Assembly: GCA_030377945.1 (NCBI GenBank)
Contig: JAUCGD010000011.1
Location: 1-40,970 of the forward strand
Origin: Desulfobacterales bacterium HSG17
GTDB taxonomy: Bacteria > Desulfobacterota > Desulfobacteria > Desulfobacterales > Desulfococcaceae
Length of the DNA stretch: 40,970 nt
Direction: 5' to 3'
Part shown: piece by piece, positions 25,240 through 32,700 of the stretch
Layout: each line of letters opens with the position of its first letter
Position numbering within the stretch: position 1 is the first letter of the stretch
The notes under the pieces: model-generated
What the model was told of the DNA's origin: nothing
What the model saw: only the letters and a program-made list of their open reading frames with translations
Databases searched by the model: none
Position numbers and translations under genes: made by a program

Positions 25240-25384
25240 AAACAACACCTATTCTTTAATCTGTTTTCAAATCATGCGTAATATTTATTACGCAATAAAT
25301 TTTCCATAATCTCAATAAATGAAACTCAAAAAGAAATTTGAATTTATCATGAAAAATTTGAAAAGCAAGACAGAAATTAATAAA

Positions 25385-25415
25385 AAAAGGATAGCAGAAA
25401 CTCTGCTATCCTTTT
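25385..25415 (-). terminator. Rho-independent terminator of fdhA
   Basis: AAAAGGATAGCAGA and TCTGCTATCCTTTT form a 14-bp stem with a 3-base loop; on the - strand the stem is followed by more T. It lies about 70 bases after the fdhA stop. Confidence 0.85.
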
Positions 25416-25432
25416 AGTATTATAGTTCGGCT

Positions 25433-25458
25433 CGTTCCCAGGCTCCAGCCTGGGAACG
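25433..25458. repeat. Palindromic repeat of the GTTCCCA...TGGGAAC class
   Basis: GTTCCCAGGCT (25434-25444) and AGCCTGGGAAC (25447-25457) form an 11-bp stem with a 2-base loop. A related palindrome is at 35634-35656. Both lie between genes. Such units are common dispersed repeats in this group of bacteria. Confidence 0.75.
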
Positions 25459-25486
25459 CAGTCTTGCAAGCTCTGCAAGCCGATAT

Positions 25487-28255
25487 TTATGCAGCTTTGG
25501 ACAATTTAACAGCGCAAACCTTGTATTCAGGTATTCCTGAAACCGGATCAAGTGCTGCATTGGTAAGTTTGTTAGCTGCTGCTTCTGCAAAGTGGAAAGG
25601 GATAAAAACTGTTCCGCTTACTGCTTTGGTTGAAACCTTTGCTTTGGCCTGGATGCTGCCTCTTCTTGATGCAACTTCCACCATATCTCCATGCTTAAGA
25701 CCATGATTCTGCGCATCTTTAAAGGATATTTCAACAAAGCTGCCAGGAGCTTTTTCATTAAGGCCCTCGGTTTTCCTGGTCATTGTGCCTGTATGATACT
25801 GATAAAGAACCCTTCCTGTTGTTAAAGACATGGTATATTCAGCATCAGTCTTTTCAGCAGGTGCTATGAAGTCAATAGCATGAAAATTGCCTTTTCCTAT
25901 GGGGAACTGGGCTCCATGAAGAATCGGTGTTCCCGGATGTTCTGCATCAGGGCATGGCCAGTGAAGTCCTTCATATTCAATACGGTCATAGGTAATACCG
26001 CCATATGACGGGGTAACTCCTGCAATTTCTTTCATAATATCTTCAGCATTTGCATAAGTCATGTCAAGGCCCATGCGTTTGCCTATTTCACAGGTAATCC
26101 ACCAGTCATCTTTTGCCTGGCCTGGAGCATCCACAGCTTTTCTTACCATCTGTATCCGTCGTTCAGTGTTGGAAAAGGTTCCTTGTTTTTCTGCAAAGCA
26201 GGCTGAAGGCAGTACAACATCTGCAAGCTGGGCTGTTTCAGTCAGAAAAATATCCTGAACAATCAAAAAATCAAGATTTCCAAAACTTTTTTCAGCATGG
26301 TTAAGATCAGGATCAGATACAAGGGGGTTTTCACCAATAACATACAATGCTTTAACCTCTCCGTCATGGGCCTTGGGAACCATTTCTGTGACTTTAAGGC
26401 CGATCTTGTTGGAAAGGCCCGTAACTCCCCAGGCATCTTCCATTTTTTTAACTGCATCTGCGCTGGTAACAGGCTGATATCCTGTAAATACATTGGGAAG
26501 GCCTCCCATGTCACAGGCTCCCTGAACATTGTTCTGGCCCCTGAGGGGGTTAACTCCGCCGCCTGCTATTCCAAGATTACCGCAGAGCATGGCCAGGTTA
26601 GCCAGAGATTTAACATTGTCTGTTCCGGAAATATGCTGGGTAATACCCATGCAATAGAGAATAGCAGCTTTTTTTGCTTCTGCATACATTCTGCCAGCAT
26701 CAATAATTTTCTCAGCAGAAATCCCGGTTATCTCTTCTACATATTCAGGTGTGAATTTTTCCACCATTGTTTTTAATTCAGCAAATCCGTTTGTGCGGTT
26801 TTGCACAAATTCTTTATCATAAAGATCTTCTTTTATAATAACATGCATTAACCCGTTTATCCAGGCAACATCTGTTCCCAAATTGGGTCTGAGCCATTGC
26901 TGAGCAAAGCTTGCCATCTTGATCCGCCTGGGATCTACAACAATGAGTTTACTTCCTTTAAATGTAACTGCACGTTTGACAAATGAAGATAATACAGGAT
27001 GATTTTCCGAGGTATTGGATCCTGTAATCAGAATTACATCTGCTTCTTCAACATCAGCTATGGTATTTGTCATTGCTCCGCTTCCAAATGCTGCGGCCAG
27101 ACCGGCCACTGTGGAGCTGTGTCAGAGACGGGCGCAATGATCTATATTATTAGTCTTTAAAACTGCACGGGTAAATTTATTGGCAATATAATTATCTTCG
27201 TTAGTAACACGGGCTGAAGTCAGTACCCCGATGCTGTCAGGGCCATATTTATCTTTTATGGTTCCAAGTTTTTTTGCAACCAGGTCAAGAGTTTCATCCC
27301 ATGAAGCTTTTCTGAATTTCCCGTTTTCCTTTATCAATGGGTCTGTAAGACGCTCAGGAGAGTTAATAAAGTCAAATCCAAACCTGCCTTTTACGCAAAG
27401 GCTTCCCATATTCGGCTTTACTTCCGGCATTCCTGATGTTTTTACAACCTTGTTGTCTTTAACATGGAGGTTGAGCTGGCATCCAACACCGCAATAGCTG
27501 CATGTTGTGCGTACTTTTTTTGTTTCCCACTGACGCACACTGTACCTGGCATTTTTTTCCACAAGTGCGCCAACAGGGCAGACCTGAACACATTCTCCGC
27601 AAAATACGCAGTCAGAATCTTTAAGGGGCCTGTCTCCGGCTGCAATAATTTTTGTATCTGTTCCCCGGTAGCCAAAGCTTATGGCATTGTTTACCTGGAC
27701 ATCATTACATGCCTGTACACATCTGCCGCATTTGATGCACCTGGAAAAATCCCGGACAATAAAGGGATTCACATCCTCAACAGGATAAGGAACTTCGGTT
27801 CTGGGAAATCGTTCTGCTGTTACCTGATAGCGGTATGCCAGGTTCTGAAGCTCACAGTCTCCCCATACAGGGCAAAGTTCTTCATTTTTATCATAATTAT
27901 TAACATCAAGCTGGAGTCTGCTCCAGTCCTGATCGTCTGACATGCGGGCAGCGCAATTATGATTTCCTGAAGAGAGCATGAGTTGCAGAACCAGCCGGCG
28001 TGCTTCAACAACCGCTTTGGATTCGGTGCGTACCACCATGTTTTTCATGGCTGGTGCCGAACATGCAGTCAAAAGGCTGCGCGCTCCTTCAACTTCAACC
28101 ACACAAATCCTGCATTGTCCTGTTGGTGTGGTGTTTTTCAAATGACAAAGTGTGGGGATGTCAATGCTATTTCGTTCTGCCACCTGGAGTATAGTCTCTC
28201 CCGGGGCAAAAGAAAACTCATTCCCATTTATGACGATAATGTTTTGTGCGTCCAT
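25487..28255 (-). CDS. fdhA: Formate dehydrogenase, catalytic subunit, selenocysteine-containing
   Basis: One 922-residue selenoprotein: the TGA at 27124-27122 is read as selenocysteine (residue 378) in HCARLUHSSTVAGLAAAFG, the family's active-site signature. The enzyme interconverts formate and CO2. Domains: N-terminal [2Fe-2S] (C37, C48, C51, C65), a NuoG-like His-Cys region (H99, C101, C128, C134), two ferredoxin [4Fe-4S] motifs (C173/176/179/183 and C216/219/222/226), the [4Fe-4S] of the molybdopterin enzyme (C252/255/259/287), then the bis-MGD domains. The His-Cys motif carries about 25 extra residues. No NuoE/NuoF-like partners lie next to it, so its electron acceptor is unknown. The ATG follows AAGGAG by 12 bases, half hidden in an inverted repeat. 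Confidence 0.95.
27093..27124 (-). promoter_or_regulatory. SECIS element for selenocysteine insertion
   Basis: Directly after UGA the message reads 12 bases (CACAGCUCCACA), then GUGGCC, loop GGUCU, GGCCGC: a 6-bp stem with one G-U pair. The GGUCU loop and its start 18 bases after UGA are the same as in E. coli fdhF. SelB is expected to bind it. Confidence 0.92.
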
Positions 28256-28270
28256 AGGTATCGCTTTCTC

Positions 28271-28324
28271 CTTATAGATAATTACCTTACCATATTACTT
28301 AAAATTTTTTTAATTATCTATAAG
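28271..28324 (-). promoter_or_regulatory. 14-bp perfect inverted repeat in the fdhA leader
   Basis: CTTATAGATAATTA (28271-28284) is exactly inverted at 28311-28324, 26-base spacer. On the fdhA message the 3' arm ends in AUAAG, whose AAG is the first half of the AAGGAG ribosome-binding site. It could be an operator dyad or an RNA stem that limits translation. Confidence 0.6.
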
Positions 28325-28389
28325 AAGTCCGGGATTTTGTCAATCCGGGATTTTTTTTGTATGTAATTTGTGTCTAAAAGGTGATTTTG
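28311..28389 (+). repeat. Left copy of a direct repeat flanking the toxin-antitoxin cassette
   Basis: Shares TAATTATC-ATAAGAAGT-C, GGATTTTG, TTTGTATGTA and AAAAGGTGATTTTG, in the same order, with 29252-29303, with two short extra stretches here (about 16 and 9 bases). It lies before the toxin promoter. Confidence 0.7.
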
Positions 28390-28428
28390 CTCTTTGTTAA
28401 ATAATAACCCCATTCACTTTTTTCCTTC

Positions 28429-28456
28429 TTGACATTATCTAATAAGATAATAAGAT
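28429..28456 (+). promoter_or_regulatory. Promoter and overlapping operator of the toxin-antitoxin cassette
   Basis: TTGACA (28429-28434), 16 bases, TAAGAT (28451-28456). The spacer and the -10 edge form a dyad, ATTATCT-AATA-AGATAAT (28434-28451), fit for binding by the helix-turn-helix antitoxin. The start codon is only 7 bases after the -10, so the message should have almost no leader. Confidence 0.65.
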
Positions 28457-28462
28457 AAAAAT

Positions 28463-28936
28463 ATGGATATAAAATGTTACGCTTTTGAAAATACTGATCA
28501 TGAATTGGAATCCCCTTTTTATGAATATTTACAAAAATACGCTCCACCTATGAAAGAATCACAAAAGGCACTGGAAAAACGAGTCAATCGTATCATAAAA
28601 GTAAAAGAACACATTAAACACCTTATCAGTATCAAAGGATGTTATCAGTATCCTCCCCTTGTGAAATCTTATAAATGCCGAAAAATAGGTGATATAACTG
28701 AAATTGGAGTTCTGAAAATAAAAGAAGGCAACAATTTGATAAGGGTGGGTTTTATTACATTAATAGACAGAAATGAAATACTTATATTTGATGCCTTTGA
28801 TAAGCCTGCCTCTTATGAAAAGGCAAAAAAACAACAGGTTAAAAAGATAGAACATCAGTTTATTGAAAGAATCGAAGCTTGTATAGAAAATTATTTTGAA
28901 AACAGATTTTCTTTACCATTAAATTTGGAGAAATAA
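28463..28936 (+). CDS. HigB/Gp49-like RelE-superfamily toxin (probable)
   Basis: 157 residues. An N-terminal helical part of about 60 residues (LEKRVNRIIKVKEHIKHLIS) precedes a RelE-like core: KIGDITEIGVLKI, then IRVGFITLIDRNEILIFDAFDKP and YEKAKKQQVKKIEHQFIERI, which match the strand-strand-F-x-K-P-helix layout of HigB/Gp49 mRNA interferases. It is longer than the usual 90-120 residues. No ribosome-binding site; initiation is probably leaderless. The antitoxin start overlaps its stop by one base (TAATG). Family assignment rests on pattern and context, not on close similarity, so the toxic activity is inferred. Confidence 0.7.
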   Translation: MDIKCYAFENTDHELESPFYEYLQKYAPPMKESQKALEKRVNRIIKVKEHIKHLISIKGCYQYPPLVKSYKCRKIGDITEIGVLKIKEGNNLIRVGFITLIDRNEILIFDAFDKPASYEKAKKQQVKKIEHQFIERIEACIENYFENRFSLPLNLEK

Positions 28937-29220
28937 TGAAAACTAAGAAATATTTTGATGTTTTTGGGGATGCTGCTAAACATCCAAAAGCAAAAGAATT
29001 TAGTGAAAATGTAAGAGCAAGGATTGCTTTAGCTGAAGCAATTCATAAGGAAAGGGTTTCACAGTCTCTTTCTATGCAGTCTTTGGCTGAAAAAGCAAAC
29101 ACAACTCCTGCTGTTATAAGCCGAATTGAAAACGCACAAGTATCAACTGGCATAGATATGATATACCGGGTATTCAGCGCGTTGGGGAAAAAACAGGTTC
29201 ATTTAAATTTTGCCGGTTAA
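28936..29220 (+). CDS. XRE-family helix-turn-helix antitoxin (HigA-like)
   Basis: 94 residues. Helix-turn-helix at about 50-80: MQSLAEKANTTPAVISRIEN followed by STGIDMIYRVFSALGK. The N-terminal 35 residues (FDVFGDAAKHPKAKEF) probably contact the toxin. Toxin-first order is that of higBA. It presumably binds the dyad at 28434-28451 and represses the operon. Confidence 0.88.
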   Translation: MKTKKYFDVFGDAAKHPKAKEFSENVRARIALAEAIHKERVSQSLSMQSLAEKANTTPAVISRIENAQVSTGIDMIYRVFSALGKKQVHLNFAG

Positions 29221-29251
29221 AACTGGAAAATAAGAACTTATGAATAGTGAG

Positions 29252-29303
29252 TAATTATCGATAAGAAGTTCTGGATTTTGTTTGTATGTAAAAGGTGATT
29301 TTG
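29252..29303 (+). repeat. Right copy of the direct repeat flanking the toxin-antitoxin cassette
   Basis: Same blocks as 28311-28389 with three mismatches in the first 29 bases. The last codons of the VanZ-family gene (- strand) lie inside this copy, while the left copy has lost that reading frame. Confidence 0.7.
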
Positions 29304-29671
29304 GTATTTACCAGATAATAAATACATACTCCGAAAACACTTCCTGCCGTATCTGCTGCAAAATCCATAATATCAGCACTTCGTGAAGCAACAAAAGACT
29401 GGTGAAGCTCATCAGTAAGCCCGTAAAATGATGATATTACTATACTTATAATCATGATGGTTTTTATTTCTGCATTGGATATGGAATTTTTAATAGCCCG
29501 GAATATAAGAGCGCCTAAAAAAGCATATCCTCCAAAATGGAGGAGTTTGTCCATGTGAGGGATGGAAACTCCTTTTATTGGGGAAGGGTATGCTGACTGG
29601 ATGAAGATCAGGATGCAGTAGAGGAGGATTGGGAACCAGTATATTAGGATGGTTTTTATTGGGTGGGGCAT
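29255..29671 (-). CDS. VanZ-family membrane protein
   Basis: 138 residues from the ATG at 29671 (AGAGA eight bases before it). The longer frame from 29707 would run through the terminator of the preceding gene. Four membrane helices. The family pattern is clear: HMDKLLHFGGYAFLGAL, then SFYGLTDELHQSFVASRSAD and DFAADTAGSVFGV. VanZ itself gives low-level teicoplanin resistance; most chromosomal members have no known role and should not be called resistance genes. The C-terminus (FYIQTKSRTSYR) is encoded in a repeat that also borders the toxin-antitoxin cassette. Confidence 0.88.
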   Translation of the reverse strand: MPHPIKTILIYWFPILLYCILIFIQSAYPSPIKGVSIPHMDKLLHFGGYAFLGALIFRAIKNSISNAEIKTIMIISIVISSFYGLTDELHQSFVASRSADIMDFAADTAGSVFGVCIYYLVNTKITFYIQTKSRTSYR

Positions 29672-29693
29672 AAAGTATTCTCTAAAAAAGTAT

Positions 29694-29724
29694 AGCCCTG
29701 AAAGCATTGGTTGATTTCAGGGCT
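29694..29724 (-). terminator. Terminator after the Ig-like/propeller lipoprotein gene
   Basis: AGCCCTGAAA and TTTCAGGGCT (29694-29703 and 29715-29724) make a 10-bp stem with an 11-base loop. On the - strand it is followed by ATACTTTTTT, 18 bases after the stop of the giant gene. Confidence 0.8.
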
Positions 29725-29741
29725 ACTATTATCAATTAAAA

Positions 29742-32700
29742 TTATTGAACTACTATTGCTGAACCGGAACATCCTGGTGAAACAGTAGCGCACGGCGGTG
29801 TAAAGGTAAACTTATTTGCGCTTCCAGAGATTATGTAAGGATTATCAGTACCAGTAAGAGTGCCAAAGTCATTAGGATCGGCACAAGTTCCTGTATGTGT
29901 ATATCCATCAGAATATGTAATATCTCTATACACTACCGCAGAAGCATCAGAACCTTCAGGTGGCACAAATTCAGCTATGAATTTTGTCCCAACAATAGGT
30001 GGATTCCCATTAATATCTTGGATATATACATGCCATTGAGTTCTAACTTCTTCTGTGTTTCCATCTCCGTCTATATCTAACATTTCAGTAATCGGAATTA
30101 TGTCCATACTACATTCGCCAGAAAAAAGTATCGGCATACGAGCCATAACAAGATTGGTCATTCCTATTTTACTTTCCTGCCATGCAGGACTTCCTGTATC
30201 CAGGCCAGTGGAAGCTTTATAAAAATTAATGCCCTCACCGCCAACAAACATGGCTGTTGGATTTTCCTCATCATTTAAAGCCAGTGCATGTTGAGCAAAA
30301 AGAGTTGTATCATCAGGCGGATCAAATTGAGGAAGTCCTGAATTTGCTTCTTTCCACTCTTCTTCCATTGTTCCGTCATTGCTCAAATTATGCACATAAA
30401 TATTACCCACAGAATGGGGTTCATTCACTCCGTTAAAATAGGTAACAGCATATAAGCGATTATTCTTAGGATCAACCAGGATATCTTCTATTTTTCGTCC
30501 AGGATCTTTTGTGGTTTTGAATGTAAAAACATCTCCCACTATAAAATCAACTTTACCTGCTGAAATATTAAATCTCAGCTTATCGGGAATTTCATACAGT
30601 CCGGTACCAATATCATATTCTCCCAGAGTTGAAGATACATTGCCTGACACACTCCCTGATACATTAAACCTGAACGTTCCTTCACCAGGATTAGGCTCAG
30701 GCACCGCTTCAGTACATTTAACAGTCCAGTTTTCAGTCTCGCACCCTGGTAAAACTCCATCTGTTTCAATAGTTAAAGTTCCTGTTCCGGTATTTCTTTC
30801 ATCTGGCTGAGGCGATGTGGCACTTAGACCTTTTCCCATACCACTTGGTTTAGGGTTCCAGTCATCTCCACCGTTAGTACTTACCCACACACCTGCACCT
30901 TCTGTTCCTGCATAAAGAATATGGCTTCCTTCCGGTTTGGGATATATTGCCAGAGTATTTATATAATCGCCTACAAATCGTTTTTTTGCTGTCCATGATT
31001 TTTTGGAATCAGTAAAATCATTTACATAAAGACCTGAAGATGTAGCTGCATACAAGACAGCATCTTCACCATGAGTATCTTTTACTCTTACAATATCAAA
31101 AACACTAGTTCCACTTCCCAAAACTTCACATTGCTTAAAGGAATTTCTTTCACCTGTTTCGGAATAATATGCACCGTCTCCATCAGTTCCAACCCATACA
31201 TAGGGATAATTTTCTTTAATTCTATCACCATCATCGTCAAAATCAGTTAGAACTGTTGTAACAGCGACATTTGTACTAAAAACTCCATTCCATTCTTCAG
31301 TATTACCGCTATTCCAGGTCAGCCCACTGTCAAGACTGCGATAGATATTACCTTTTCCCAAAAAGCCGGTAGCAGCATAAACCGTATTAAGATTATCAGG
31401 ATCACTAGCAACATCATTTACGTAAGGGTCTATCCAGTTTTGTCCCTGGATTGAAGAAGATCTGCTTATATTCTGCCAGCTTGTACCGGTATCAGTGGAT
31501 TTATAAACACCGCCCCCATCTGTACCTGCATACAGGATTTGATTGCTTTCATTTTCCTTGACAACTGCAATAGAGGTTACATGTGTTGTTCTGCCGCCGT
31601 TGACAGCCTCGGCAGTAACCGAAACAAAACCCTGCATGGGAATTGGGTTTGCTACGGATTTTAAGGTTGAGGTTGCAAAGCCTACAGTTGTTGGGGAACT
31701 GCCTGGCTCAAGAAGTCCACCTGTATTATTCGTTTTAAAAGATATTGAAGTATTATCAGGTACAGCATTACCCACAAAATCACCCACATTAACTGTTATA
31801 ATATCTTCAAGCCCCATAGTACTAAGTCCGGAAATATTCAAATAAGCTGCACTGATACCAAATTCTTCACCTACAGGAGGACCACTCACTATTGAAATTT
31901 GACTTGTTGTAGTACTTACATTGGTATCATTAAAATATGTAGCTTTTATACTCACAGGACCAGATTTATAGCCGCTTCTTAAAATTGTGCTGACAGTTCC
32001 TCCGCTAACCGTAGTGGTTGGTTCGGTTGGTTCGGTTGGTTCGGTTGGTTCGGTTGGTTCGGTTGGTTCGGTTGGTTCGGTTGGTTCAGTTGGTTCAGTA
32101 CTGGTATCTCCTCCTGAAGTCTCAGCAAAGGGAGGAAAAAGTGCCTCTCCGCCATTAGGTCCGGTAAGTATATCAAAATTGATTCTATATCCATTGTGAA
32201 CCGGATCTCCGTTAATATCTGTAACAGCCATAACAATCTGAGAAGTTGACTGCCCACCTGTTCCTTTTATATTAATAGCCGGTGGTTTAGGATAGTCAGT
32301 TACAACAGAGATAAAAGCAGGAGGCGGATAGATGGTTACATCTATATTACTGCTGATACCTTTCCAGGTAGCAATAATTGTAGCTGTTCCGCCAATCTTT
32401 CCGGCATTAAAAGTTGTTGTAGCTACTCCTTCAGGATTTCCGTCTGCATTTGTCACAGCTTCATTTTTAGAAAAATTACCATATTTCTGATCAACAAGGC
32501 TAAAAACAACTGTTTCATTATTAGCAAGCACACTTGTTTGATCTGTTACTGTTGCAGTAACATTCACAGTTTCAAGACCTGTTCCCAGAACAGCATTTTT
32601 ACTTACTTCCAAGCTTATTCCGCCCGGAGTAAATTCAATCTCTATCTCATCATTAAACTCACCTGATTCTGCACGAATAATTGTTGTTCCTGGTGTTAGC

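Noticed and set aside
27110..27124. Reading the TGA at 27122-27124 as a true stop or a nonsense mutation in fdhA
   Set aside because: It sits exactly at the conserved active-site position, the frame continues without shift, and a SECIS hairpin with the fdhF loop and spacing follows.
26297..27940. Frames of 158-159 codons opposite fdhA
   Set aside because: They lie fully on the other strand of a conserved enzyme gene and resemble no known protein.
28311..28360. Rho-independent terminator at the repeated TCCGGGATTTT words
   Set aside because: The words are mainly direct, not inverted, repeats; only a 5-bp stem can form.
29255..29671. Calling the VanZ-family gene an antibiotic-resistance gene
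   Set aside because: The family pattern is shared by many chromosomal proteins of unknown function and no van cluster is present.
29255..29707. Start of the VanZ gene at 29707
   Set aside because: The first 12 codons would pass through the terminator hairpin of the upstream gene and lack a ribosome-binding site; the ATG at 29671 has one.
32019..32098. CRISPR-like array
   Set aside because: The 9-base units are contiguous with no spacers and lie inside a coding frame.
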